A DNA stretch of 64,000 nt, from positions 62,001-126,000 of the forward strand of contig CANRJB010000002.1 in the NCBI GenBank assembly GCA_947630845.1, given 5' to 3'. The notes under the pieces are model-generated. The model saw only the letters and a program-made list of their open reading frames with translations, was not told the origin of the DNA and made no database searches. The stretch's first letter is position 1; each line of letters starts with the position of its first letter. The stretch is from an uncultured Clostridia bacterium. GTDB lineage: Bacteria > Bacillota > Clostridia > Oscillospirales > Ruminococcaceae. Both the position numbers and the translations under genes were made by a program. Of this stretch, positions 51,402 to 59,973 are shown in pieces.

Positions 51402-53354
51402 GTGCCTGAAAAAAAGATCCATATCGCTGTTGTCGTATCCACCCTCGATGAGGGCTACCAGAGCGGCATTCTGAGCGGCATCCGGCAGCATGCCTTCGCC
51501 AACAGCATTACGCTTGAGCATTTCGTTGCATTCGGCAATATCGGCAGCGATCTGCGGCATGATATCGGCGAATACAATATCTTTTCCCTCGCCAATTTTG
51601 ACCGCTTTGACGGCGTGATCCTTGTCATCAATACAATACAGATCTCCGAATGCGTGGAGCAGATCATTGAGCAGGTCAGAGATGCCGGAATACCGGCAGT
51701 CTGCATTGATAAGGATGTGCCGGGGATGTATTCCATCGGCATCGACAACGAAAAGGCAATGTACTCCATGGTGGAGCATTTCATTGCCCATCACGGCTGT
51801 ACCCGTATCAATTATGTCTCCGGACCTGCGGACAATGTGGAAAGCGTCACACGACTGAAATCGTATAAGGAAGCCCTCATCTGCCACGGTATCCCTGTGG
51901 AGGAGGAGCGTATTTATCACGGTAATTTCGTGTCGCAGGACGGTGCTGCGGCAGTGAAAAGTTTCCTGAAATCGCCGCTTCCATTTCCGGAAGCCATCGT
52001 CTGTGCCAATGATGCCATGGCGATCGCTGCGGTCAATGCCCTGACGAAAAATGGGGTGCGTGTGCCGGAAGATGTGCTGGTGTCGGGATTTGACTATACC
52101 TATAACGCACGCAACTATGCGCCCTCGATGACTTCGGTGGAGCGTCCGCTCGAACGGGTCGGACAGCTTGCCTGTCAGAAGATACTTGACCATTTGCAGG
52201 GCATCGCACAGGAGCGCACCTCCACACTCGAAACACGCTGCTGTTTTTCCCAGAGCTGCGGCTGTAACCATGCACGGCTGATGGATACGGACGAATTCAA
52301 GAAGCGTAACTTTACGGTACTGGAATCCTTTACCAACGATGCCTCTATGGTGAGCAGGATGTCCTCTGCTCTGGCAGAATGTGACAGCTTAGAAGAATTT
52401 GTGCAGAGTCTGGAGCATTTTGTACCGGAATTTAACTGCAAGGAATTTTACCTCTGCCTGTGTGAGAGCTGGCAGCAGGGGATCATGTCGGATGAGGCAG
52501 AGGAAAATTACCTCATGCACATCCTCTCCCCCCATGACTACATCACCGAGGGCTACGGCGGAAAGATCCTTGTGCCGCTTGCCTATAAAGATGGTGAGAT
52601 TTTGCATGTTCCGAGCTTTCCGGCAGAAGAAATGCTGCCGGGGCTGTTCGATGAGGGGAATGAGACAGGGAATTACTATTTCATTCCGCTGCATTTCCGG
52701 GAACGGTGCATGGGCTACTGCGTCATGAAGGACAGCATGTTCCCCATCACAAGCAAACTGTTCCACAACTGCGTGCTTGACATTGCCAATTCACTGGAGA
52801 GCGTGCGGAAGATCGTCTGTCTTGACCGTGTGACACGCAAGCTCAACAAGCTCTATACCATAGACACACTTGCCGACATCAATAACCGCAACGGTTTCCG
52901 CATCAACACACAGCACCTCTACAGCTTCTGCATCAGTGCGAAAAAACCTGTGATGCTGATGTTTCTTGACATGGACGGGCTGAAATACATCAATGACACC
53001 TTTGGGCATAAGGCAGGCGATGCAGCCATCATCGGCATGGCGGATGTTTTAAAGACGGCATGCACCGGCGGTGAGGTATGCTGTCGGTTCGGCGGGGATG
53101 AGTTCATTGTCTTTGCAGCAGATTACACCAATGAACAGGCAGAGAAACTGAAAAAGACCATCCAGACACTGCTTGACGAAAAGAACAAAACCTCCGATGC
53201 GCCCTACACGCTTGCTGTCTCTGTGGGCTATCACATCACCATTCCCGAGCCGGAGACAAATCTCTTCCAGCTCGTGACGATCGCAGATAAGATCATGTAT
53301 GAGGAAAAGAAACGCCGCAAGAAGTCACGGTATCTGAAACATGAAAACGGATAG
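51402..53354 (+). CDS. Diguanylate cyclase with LacI-type sugar-binding sensor
   Basis: A protein of 650 residues. Residues 6-285 match the periplasmic-binding/LacI ligand fold (HIAVVVSTLDEGYQSGILSGI, FDGVILV, GIDNEKAMYSMVEHFI, ANDAMAIAAVNALTKNGVRVPEDVLVSGFD), but there is no helix-turn-helix and no signal peptide, so it should sense a cytoplasmic ligand. Residues 310-470 look like a GAF-type domain. The GGDEF domain (about 485-640) has the intact motif RFGGDEF (564-568), so it probably makes c-di-GMP; no RxxD inhibitory site precedes the motif. Start GTG at 51402. The ligand is unknown. Confidence 0.88.
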   Translation: MPEKKIHIAVVVSTLDEGYQSGILSGIRQHAFANSITLEHFVAFGNIGSDLRHDIGEYNIFSLANFDRFDGVILVINTIQISECVEQIIEQVRDAGIPAVCIDKDVPGMYSIGIDNEKAMYSMVEHFIAHHGCTRINYVSGPADNVESVTRLKSYKEALICHGIPVEEERIYHGNFVSQDGAAAVKSFLKSPLPFPEAIVCANDAMAIAAVNALTKNGVRVPEDVLVSGFDYTYNARNYAPSMTSVERPLERVGQLACQKILDHLQGIAQERTSTLETRCCFSQSCGCNHARLMDTDEFKKRNFTVLESFTNDASMVSRMSSALAECDSLEEFVQSLEHFVPEFNCKEFYLCLCESWQQGIMSDEAEENYLMHILSPHDYITEGYGGKILVPLAYKDGEILHVPSFPAEEMLPGLFDEGNETGNYYFIPLHFRERCMGYCVMKDSMFPITSKLFHNCVLDIANSLESVRKIVCLDRVTRKLNKLYTIDTLADINNRNGFRINTQHLYSFCISAKKPVMLMFLDMDGLKYINDTFGHKAGDAAIIGMADVLKTACTGGEVCCRFGGDEFIVFAADYTNEQAEKLKKTIQTLLDEKNKTSDAPYTLAVSVGYHITIPEPETNLFQLVTIADKIMYEEKKRRKKSRYLKHENG

Positions 53355-53379
53355 GAAACAGGGCGATCGCCCTGTTTCC
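53354..53379. repeat. 26-bp perfect palindrome at a stop codon
   Basis: GGAAACAGGGCGA and its reverse complement meet without a loop at 53354-53379; the first base is the last base of the TAG stop codon of the GGDEF gene. A loop-free palindrome folds poorly as a terminator, so a protein-binding site is possible. Confidence 0.75.
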
Positions 53380-53401
53380 GGAATGCATACCAGTATAACA
53401 A

Positions 53402-53443
53402 GATCTCCCATCATCCGGTATCGGAAGATGGGAGATCATTTTT
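53402..53443. terminator. Terminator between convergent genes
   Basis: GATCTCCCATC (53402-53412) and GATGGGAGATC (53427-53437) form an 11-bp stem, followed by ATTTTT on the plus strand. It overlaps the last codon of rnhA. Confidence 0.85.
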
Positions 53444-53879
53444 GTTGATAGCTTCGTGAACATGCGACAGCAAGCTTGTCACAGCGTTCATTTTCCGGAT
53501 GACCGGCATGCCCCTTGATCCAGACGAAAGTCACGCTGTGTGTGGCAAGCAAGGGCAGGAGCTGTTCCCACAGATCCACATTCAACGCCGGTTTCTTGTC
53601 CGACTTCACCCAACCCCTTGCCTTCCAGCCATAGACCCAACGCTTGTTGATGCTGTCACAGACATATTTACTGTCGGTCGTGAGGGTGACTTCGCAAGGT
53701 TCTTTCAGGGCAGACAGAGCCTGAATGACGGCAGTCAGCTCCATGCGGTTGTTGGTCGTATCGGGTTCGCCGCCGGACAGTTCCTTCTCATGCACACCGT
53801 ACCGCAGCACTGCCCCCCAGCCGCCCGGTCCCGGATTGCCGCTGCATGCGCCGTCGGTAAAGATCGTGACCTGCTTCAT
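53436..53879 (-). CDS. rnhA: Ribonuclease HI
   Basis: A protein of 147 residues that cuts RNA in RNA-DNA hybrids. The catalytic carboxylates are visible: [16 protein letters not shown] (Asp), [15 protein letters not shown] (Glu), TTDSKYVCD (Asp) and NERCDKLA (Asp), and [15 protein letters not shown] [12 protein letters not shown] near the C-terminus. The ATG at 53879 overlaps the ychF stop, so the two are coupled. Confidence 0.95.
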   Translation of the reverse strand: MKQVTIFTDGACSGNPGPGGWGAVLRYGVHEKELSGGEPDTTNNRMELTAVIQALSALKEPCEVTLTTDSKYVCDSINKRWVYGWKARGWVKSDKKPALNVDLWEQLLPLLATHSVTFVWIKGHAGHPENERCDKLAVACSRSYQQK

Positions 53880-54970
53880 ACATGAAACCGGAATTCTACG
53901 ATGTCTCCGTCCTGCATCACATAGTCCTTGCCTTCGAGCCGCAGCAAGCCCTGTTCCCGAGCCGCAGCCATGCTGCCGCACCGTTCCAGATCGGAGAAGG
54001 CAACGATCTCTGCCCGGATGAAGCCTTTTTCAAAGTCGGTATGGATTTTTCCGGCAGCCTGTGGTGCTTTGGTGCCCTTCGTGATCGTCCACGCACGCAC
54101 CTCCTGCTTTCCGGCAGTCAGGAAGGAGATCAGACCGAGCAGACTGTAGCCCGTCCGGATGATACGGTTCAGACCGGATTCCTTCATGCCCATGTCCGAG
54201 AGAAACATCTGCTTGTCCTCCTCGTCCATGTCAGCGATCTCTGCTTCTGTCTGTGCGCTGATGGGCAGGATGGCAGCCTGTTCTGCATCTGCAATTGCTT
54301 TGAGTGCCTGAAAATGTGCATTCTCTGCCAGATCTCCGGGAAGGTCGTCATCGGAGAGATTCGCCGCATAGATGACCGGTTTGGCAGACAGCAGAGGGGT
54401 GTCATGCATAAATTCCTGCTCCTCCTCCGTCATCACAAAGCTGCGTGCAGACTTGCCATCTTCAAGATGGGCAGCAAGACGTTCAAAGAAATCCACCTGT
54501 ACAGCAGCTTTCTTGTCGCCCTTCATGAGTTTTTTAGCCCGGTCGATCCGCCGCTGCACCATTTCGAGATCCGAGAAGATCAGCTCCAGATCAATCGTCT
54601 CCACATCCCGTGCCGGATTGATGCTCCCGTCCACATGGATGATGTCCATGTCCTCAAAACAGCGCACCACATGCACAATGGCATCCACCTCACGGATGTC
54701 GGCAAGGAATTTGTTTCCCAGTCCCTCACCCTTCGATGCACCCTTTACAAGCCCGGCAATGTCCACAAATTCCAGTGTTGCCGGTTTGAAGCTGTCCGGC
54801 TCGTACATCTTTGCCAGATAGTCCAGACGGCTGTCCGGAACGGACACCACGCCGACATTTTTTTCGATTGTACAGAACGGATAATTTGCCGACTGTGCGC
54901 CTGCGTTGGTGAGTGCATTGAAAAGGGTGCTTTTTCCGACATTCGGAAGTCCTACCATACCAAGTTTCAT
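53876..54970 (-). CDS. ychF: Ribosome-binding ATPase YchF
   Basis: An OBG-family P-loop protein of 364 residues that prefers ATP. G1 is [14 protein letters not shown], followed by [14 protein letters not shown] and [20 protein letters not shown]. The C-terminal TGS domain has [25 protein letters not shown] and ends with the conserved [13 protein letters not shown]. It starts 11 bases after the EAL protein gene and shares the direction of rnhA. Confidence 0.96.
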   Translation of the reverse strand: MKLGMVGLPNVGKSTLFNALTNAGAQSANYPFCTIEKNVGVVSVPDSRLDYLAKMYEPDSFKPATLEFVDIAGLVKGASKGEGLGNKFLADIREVDAIVHVVRCFEDMDIIHVDGSINPARDVETIDLELIFSDLEMVQRRIDRAKKLMKGDKKAAVQVDFFERLAAHLEDGKSARSFVMTEEEQEFMHDTPLLSAKPVIYAANLSDDDLPGDLAENAHFQALKAIADAEQAAILPISAQTEAEIADMDEEDKQMFLSDMGMKESGLNRIIRTGYSLLGLISFLTAGKQEVRAWTITKGTKAPQAAGKIHTDFEKGFIRAEIVAFSDLERCGSMAAAREQGLLRLEGKDYVMQDGDIVEFRFHV

Positions 54971-54981
54971 AGTTTTCTCCT

Positions 54982-57702
54982 TTATTCCGATTCTTCTGTA
55001 TTATGCCGGTCGTTGATATCGGCAGTGATGGTGCTGCTGCGCATATTGAGCTGACCGCTGCGTGAGCCTGCCTCACGGGGTTTTGCCGCAAGGATGCATG
55101 CCTTCACTTCCGTGTGGTCAAGGGTCACATCGCCGCTGCCCTTCGCATCACCGACACCCGTGATCTCACTGCCCTCTGCATCAACTTCGATCCGGCATCC
55201 CTGCGCAGTCACCGTCACATCGCCGCCAAGTGCGCCGATGCAGGTACCGAAATTCGTGCGCATGAAGAAATCCATTTTTGCGTCCGTTGTGGTGATCTCG
55301 CCTGTGCCCTTAGCAAGCGCACCGATGCCGATGACCTTATTGCCGCTGCCGCTGAAATGCACATCTGCATCACAGCGGATGTTCACGCTGCCGACGAGCG
55401 CACCGATGCCGACGCTGCTGATGCCGTTGGTTTCGACGGACAGCTTGCAGCCCCGTTCGGCGCAGATCATGGCATTGCCCTCAAACGAACCGATGCCGAC
55501 GGCATTCGGCGAACCTACCTGAATGTGGATATCGCCCTTATTCAGCGTAATGTCGGAATCGTCCGGATTGGTGCCGCCGCCGATGGCGATGCCCCGGTCG
55601 CTGTTGCAGATCAGCTCTGCCCTGCCGTCCATGTCAATGAAGATGCAGCCATAACTGCTGTTGCAGTCGCCGCCGATGCAGCAGCCGAATTTCGTGTAGC
55701 TGTCCACTTTCAGACTGCCGCTGCCGTTCAGGCAGAAATATGCCCCTTCCGGCACACGGATGCCATTGTGACTCAGGGTATTCTCCCCTTCTGCGACCAC
55801 GGTCAGGTGTGCATAGCTGCCGACACTGATGGTGGGCTTTTCCTTGCAGATGATGTTGACATTCCGCAGGGTCAGTTCACAGCTATGGTTATCCATGAGG
55901 GCGATATGCATGGGGACGGTCTTTTCCGGATCACTGGTGACAGTGAGCTGACTGCGGTAGATATGGAGGTCGGTATAGCCATGCAAAGCAAGCTCCACAA
56001 GATTGATCTCCGCATCGTTATGGGCATTGTAAATTTTCCGCTGGCACGATTCATTTTCGAGATTGGTATTGATGATGATGTCCCTGACATCATTCGGGAT
56101 CTCCTCAAGCAGATATGGCGTAGGACGTGCAGTGAAGTAGCCCTGAAACAGATCAGCCCCCATGCGGATGAGGGTGCGCAGGTCTGCTTCCTCCTCCACA
56201 CCTTCAGCAAGGACAGTGATCTGATTGTTATGTGCATAATCAATGATACCGGCAACAAGCTGCTGTTTTTGGGTACTCTTGCAGATGCCGTCAAGCAGCA
56301 CACGGTCGATCTTGACGAAATCGGGCTTATTCCGGAGCAGAGTTGCCGTATTGGCATAGCCGCTGCCGTAGTCATCAATGGCAAGCCTTGCGCCGATAAG
56401 ATGACAGCGGTCTTTGAGGGTTTTGAGCATTTCTGCCGAGCCTTCGGACTGTTCCGTGATCTCAATGACCACCTTATCGAACAGCTCCTCATACATGAGC
56501 CGCAGCTCCCCGAAGTCGCTTTCCGTCAGCAGCATCGCCGGGATGCAGTTGATAAAGAGCAGCCGGGAAGAGAAATGGTTCTGGTGCGCACTGAGGAAAC
56601 GCATACAGTTGAACAGGGTTGCCCGTTCAATGTCATAGAGCCGTCCCTGTTTTTCGGCAATTTCAAGCAGCTTGTCCGGACGGAAATGCTCCGACCGCAT
56701 GAGTGCTTCATAGCCGACGATATTGCCGGTATGGGCATCGACGATGGGCTGGAAGTGATAGGTCAGCTGATTCTGGCTGATGATCTGGAAGAAGAGCTGT
56801 TCTTCTCTGTATTCATCCTTTTTCCGTCCGAATTCCTCTTCTGAGAAAAGGGCGACGGGGTTCTGGTTGTCGTGGAGCGTTTCAAAGAGGGCAAATTCCG
56901 CACAGGTACACAGTCCCCGGATGGTACTGCTGTTGTCCGGATAAGCCGCAAAGCCGGCGTGGAGTTCGAGACTGATGGCATCTTCCGTTTTCAGCTCCTG
57001 ACCGAAATCATCCGACAGGATGCAGTTATTCACCGCTTCACGCATCTGTTCGAGCGACTGGTACACGGTCTTTTCATCCGTATCCAAAAAGCAGGCATAA
57101 AATTCCTGAAAGGCTTTTTCTGTGAACAGGATCTTGTCGGAGGCGAACCGTCCGAGAACATCCGCAACGGATGCCATGCAGTAATTACGGCTGTTGGTGG
57201 CAGAGAAATCGGATGCTCTGTCGAGCCCCTTGATATGGAGTGCAGCGAGGTAGATCTTGTTTCTCTCCTGCATTTTCTGCTGCACGATATGGGAGAACGA
57301 GCTGAGCCGGAGCAGTCCGGTCATATCGTCGAACGCATCTTCTTCTCCGGCACGCCGGTGGATGGGACGTCTGCACCATTCTTCCACGAACCCGATCTCC
57401 TCATTGCTGCGCCGGGTGACGATGAGCTTGATGCAGCGAGTTTCCGCACCGATGTGAGCGGTGTAGAGATTCATCTCCCCCTTGATGGGTTCAGCCATGA
57501 GCTGATCGAGCAGGTTCTGATATTCCTCACCGGGCATCGTCTTGTTCACACCCATGATACGCTGTGAATTTTCGTCGAAAAAAGCGGTCTGAATATTTTC
57601 TTTGTATGTAAAAGCACCGATCGTATGGAACAGCTCTGAAAAGAGCTTCCAGTCATTCGATAGGTTGACATGATTCTGTCTGTTGAAACGAAAAATAGCC
57701 AT
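54982..57702 (-). CDS. EAL-domain protein with degenerate GGDEF and C-terminal beta-helix
   Basis: A protein of 906 residues without signal peptide or membrane helix. Residues 20-115 look PAS-like. Residues 125-290 match a GGDEF fold lacking the GGDEF motif (FTEKAFQEFYACF stands there). The EAL domain (about 305-550) keeps the catalytic set: YEALMR (E332), EITE, AIDDYGSGY (D443, D444), VKID (K464) and LAEGVEE (E500), so it should degrade c-di-GMP. Residues 590-900 carry repeated Gly-Ile-Gly turns (SVGIGALVGSV, VIGIGALAKG, TCIGALGGDV) that suggest a right-handed beta-helix. The ATG at 57702 follows AAGGTG; the GTG at 57720 is an alternative. Confidence 0.85.
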   Translation of the reverse strand: MAIFRFNRQNHVNLSNDWKLFSELFHTIGAFTYKENIQTAFFDENSQRIMGVNKTMPGEEYQNLLDQLMAEPIKGEMNLYTAHIGAETRCIKLIVTRRSNEEIGFVEEWCRRPIHRRAGEEDAFDDMTGLLRLSSFSHIVQQKMQERNKIYLAALHIKGLDRASDFSATNSRNYCMASVADVLGRFASDKILFTEKAFQEFYACFLDTDEKTVYQSLEQMREAVNNCILSDDFGQELKTEDAISLELHAGFAAYPDNSSTIRGLCTCAEFALFETLHDNQNPVALFSEEEFGRKKDEYREEQLFFQIISQNQLTYHFQPIVDAHTGNIVGYEALMRSEHFRPDKLLEIAEKQGRLYDIERATLFNCMRFLSAHQNHFSSRLLFINCIPAMLLTESDFGELRLMYEELFDKVVIEITEQSEGSAEMLKTLKDRCHLIGARLAIDDYGSGYANTATLLRNKPDFVKIDRVLLDGICKSTQKQQLVAGIIDYAHNNQITVLAEGVEEEADLRTLIRMGADLFQGYFTARPTPYLLEEIPNDVRDIIINTNLENESCQRKIYNAHNDAEINLVELALHGYTDLHIYRSQLTVTSDPEKTVPMHIALMDNHSCELTLRNVNIICKEKPTISVGSYAHLTVVAEGENTLSHNGIRVPEGAYFCLNGSGSLKVDSYTKFGCCIGGDCNSSYGCIFIDMDGRAELICNSDRGIAIGGGTNPDDSDITLNKGDIHIQVGSPNAVGIGSFEGNAMICAERGCKLSVETNGISSVGIGALVGSVNIRCDADVHFSGSGNKVIGIGALAKGTGEITTTDAKMDFFMRTNFGTCIGALGGDVTVTAQGCRIEVDAEGSEITGVGDAKGSGDVTLDHTEVKACILAAKPREAGSRSGQLNMRSSTITADINDRHNTEESE

Positions 57703-57787
57703 AATAAACACCTTCATCACAGAGAGCAGGAACAGTTGTTCCGGTTCTTCCTCTCTCTTACCTCTGACTTCTGAGCATCTACTTTCT

Positions 57788-57817
57788 ATTATAACAGATT
57801 TCCTACCATTTTGTCAA
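57788..57817 (-). promoter_or_regulatory. Promoter of the EAL/beta-helix gene
   Basis: On the minus strand TTGACA (57817-57812) and TATAAT (57793-57788), both perfect, are 18 bases apart. The leader is about 80 bases. Confidence 0.75.
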
Positions 57818-57965
57818 TCGAAATTTGAAAATATATCGTCCTCTTTTCGCTCACGGATACTTTTTTCGCCATGTTGAGAACATGTGATAAAATGATAACA
57901 TATATTTTATTGCCGTGACAGGATATAATATAGATATATGGAAAAGCCGACAGGGGGTGAGAAAC

Positions 57966-58160
57966 ATGGATAACAAATTGAAGATCTCCAAAAAAGCAGC
58001 AATGAGAGGGGAAGATGGTTACAAGGTCTTTTCCATCCGCATCAGAGAAGATCTCGTGGATAAGCTTGATGATCTGTCCCGTCAGACAAACCGTTCCCGG
58101 AATGAAGTGGTAAGTCTGCTGCTGGAATTTGGACTGGAAAACTGCGAGATCACGGAATGA
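57966..58160 (+). CDS. CopG/Arc-type ribbon-helix-helix protein
   Basis: A protein of 64 residues. The strand GYKVFSIRIREDL is followed by two helices (VDKLDDLSRQTNRSRNEVVSLLLEFGL), the typical RHH DNA-binding unit that works as a dimer. The ATG follows AGGGGGTGAGAAAC. The lipoprotein gene starts 21 bases later. No partner toxin is visible, so it is more likely a lone regulator than an antitoxin. Confidence 0.82.
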   Translation: MDNKLKISKKAAMRGEDGYKVFSIRIREDLVDKLDDLSRQTNRSRNEVVSLLLEFGLENCEITE

Positions 58161-58181
58161 TACCAAGAATGGAGCGTTGTT

Positions 58182-58784
58182 ATGAAGTTTATGAGATTCC
58201 CTGCGCTGCTTTGTGCAGGGGTGCTGCTGCTTGCCGGATGCAGCAAAGAGGAGGAGATCTATACCGAGGACAACCTGCCCTATGGTGCGACCTTTACCAC
58301 CGATAAAACAAGCTATGCCATTCCGATCAGCTACGACCGCAGATTTCTCGACGAGACACAGATCCGCCCTGCTGCCGATATCCTTGCTGCCGTGCAGCAG
58401 CAGGATGCAGCACTGTATGAGAGCGTTGTGCCTGATTTTTACCTTGCCTACCAGAAAGAAATGTATGACTGTGAGGATACGGCAGGGGTGCTGTCAGGCA
58501 TCCATTCTATACTTGCCGAAGAATCGGGAGAGGATTTCACCTATGACATGGTCATGGTCAACGATATGGCAACAGACAGAAATTCAGGCGAGCTGTACAA
58601 TGCCCTTATGCTGCTTGACGGAATTTATGAGGGGGACGGCAATTTCTCCGATACGGTCACATCGGCATGGGATCTGAATGTGGAGTTGGATGTGATGTAT
58701 GACGGGGATGCGAAATATACCGCCATCACCGAACAGCATGTGTTCCTGTTCCAGACAGCAGACGGCATCTTCTGCATCGTGTGA
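58182..58784 (+). CDS. Lipoprotein of unknown function
   Basis: A protein of 200 residues with a lipobox LLLAGC (Cys20) and a charged linker (SKEEEIYTED). The rest is an acidic soluble domain with no family that I recognise; it contains several aromatic residues (DFYLAYQKEMYDCED). It lies between the RHH gene and rsmE with short gaps, probably in one transcript. Confidence 0.7.
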   Translation: MKFMRFPALLCAGVLLLAGCSKEEEIYTEDNLPYGATFTTDKTSYAIPISYDRRFLDETQIRPAADILAAVQQQDAALYESVVPDFYLAYQKEMYDCEDTAGVLSGIHSILAEESGEDFTYDMVMVNDMATDRNSGELYNALMLLDGIYEGDGNFSDTVTSAWDLNVELDVMYDGDAKYTAITEQHVFLFQTADGIFCIV

Positions 58785-58792
58785 GGTAACAT

Positions 58793-59515
58793 ATGCCGAG
58801 ATTTTTTACGGAACATGCAGACGCTGCGGAAATTGTCCTGACCGGCGAAGATGCCGTTCATATCGGGCGGTCACTGCGGATGCGTCCGGGAGAGAAGCTG
58901 ACGGTCTGTTCGGAGGGGAAGGACTATGTGTGCGAGATTGTGCGCATCACGGAGACGGCAGTGTACCTGCATCCGCTGACGGTCACGCCCTGCGCATCCG
59001 AACCGTCGGTACAGGTCACGCTTTATCAGGCTGTCCCCAAGCAGGACAAGCTTGCGGAGATCGTGCAGAAAACAACGGAGCTGGGAGTGTACCGCATTGT
59101 ACCCGTGCTGACGGCAAGATGTGTTGCAAGACCGACCGCAGCTGATTTTGCAAAAAAGCAGCAGCGGCTGCAAAAGATCGCCCTCTCTGCCGCCAAGCAG
59201 TCCGGACGTGGCATCATCCCCGAAGTGACACCGCTTCTGACATGGAAGGAAGCACTCGCCGCCATGCAGCAGGAGGAGACAGCCGTCATGCTCTATGAGG
59301 AGGAAGGCGGTATGCGGTTCGGAGAGGCTGTCCCTGCCGGCGTGAAGCGAATCGGACTGTTCATCGGCAGTGAGGGCGGCATTTCTGAGCAGGAAGCTGC
59401 CGATGCCGTACAAGCCGGCATCCGGAGGGTATGGCTTGGCAGGCGCATTCTGCGCTGTGAGACAGCACCCACCGCTGCCATTTCCATTCTGATGTACCTG
59501 ACCGGAAATTTATAA
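58793..59515 (+). CDS. rsmE: 16S rRNA m3U1498 methyltransferase
   Basis: A SPOUT-class methyltransferase of 240 residues. The N-terminal PUA-like domain includes HIGRSLRMRPGEKL; the knotted SAM site is seen as IGLFIGSEGGISEQEA and LGRRILRCETAPTAA near the C-terminus. The KQDKLAEIVQKTTELG motif is typical of RsmE. It starts eight bases after the lipoprotein stop. Cytoplasmic, acting on the assembled 30S subunit. Confidence 0.95.
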   Translation: MPRFFTEHADAAEIVLTGEDAVHIGRSLRMRPGEKLTVCSEGKDYVCEIVRITETAVYLHPLTVTPCASEPSVQVTLYQAVPKQDKLAEIVQKTTELGVYRIVPVLTARCVARPTAADFAKKQQRLQKIALSAAKQSGRGIIPEVTPLLTWKEALAAMQQEETAVMLYEEEGGMRFGEAVPAGVKRIGLFIGSEGGISEQEAADAVQAGIRRVWLGRRILRCETAPTAAISILMYLTGNL

Positions 59516-59556
59516 TACAAATTCATAAAAAATTCAAAAAAATTTTCCAAAAACTG

Positions 59557-59585
59557 TTGAATTCTGTGCGAGAATGTGGTATAAT
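59557..59585 (+). promoter_or_regulatory. Promoter of the small acidic membrane protein
   Basis: TTGAAT (59557-59562) and TATAAT (59580-59585) are 17 bases apart; the spacer ends GAATGTGG. Confidence 0.75.
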
Positions 59586-59668
59586 ATAAACATCGTGGAT
59601 GGGTTGTCCGTGACATTGCCGCAGGATGGGGCAGCCTGAGAGAAACTGCGGAGAAATGAGGAATAATT

Positions 59669-59932
59669 ATGAACTGGAAACTGATCGCCATCATTGCTGC
59701 GACTGCTGTGGCTACCGCTGCTGCTGTAGTATATCTGCTGCAAAAACAGCACAAGAAGCACAAGAAAATGTTTGACAGCGAAGAATTTGATGATGAATTT
59801 GATGATATTGCACGTGGAGAGCAGTGCAATTATCTGGACGACCTCGATGACATCGACATTCCGGACGATGTGGAGGAAGGCGAAGAAGAAAAGGAATCTT
59901 CTGACGCTGACAGCGAGACAAAAGAAGCATAA
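59669..59932 (+). CDS. Small membrane protein with acidic tail
   Basis: A protein of 87 residues. One helix (about 4-24, WKLIAIIAATAVATAAAVVYLL) is followed by a short Lys/His patch and a tail of about 50 residues dominated by Asp and Glu. It could be inserted with the tail in the cytoplasm. No family was recognised. It has its own promoter and terminator. Confidence 0.75.
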   Translation: MNWKLIAIIAATAVATAAAVVYLLQKQHKKHKKMFDSEEFDDEFDDIARGEQCNYLDDLDDIDIPDDVEEGEEEKESSDADSETKEA

Positions 59933-59936
59933 TGTG

Positions 59937-59964
59937 ATCCCCCTTCTGCACCGCAGAGGGGGGA
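59937..59964. terminator. Terminator after the small acidic protein
   Basis: ATCCCCC and CTGC pair with GCAG and GGGGGGAT around an ACC loop, with small bulges, followed by TTTGTT. It also lies next to the stop codon of the convergent CYTH gene. Confidence 0.75.
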
Positions 59965-59973
59965 TTTGTTCTA

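Noticed and set aside
55114..56844. 576-codon open frame on the plus strand
   Set aside because: Antisense to the EAL/beta-helix gene; the Ala/Asp repeats come from reading its Gly-Ile-Gly repeats backwards.
57966..58784. Toxin-antitoxin module (RHH protein plus next gene)
   Set aside because: The next gene is an exported lipoprotein, not a RelE/ParE-like toxin, so the pair does not fit.
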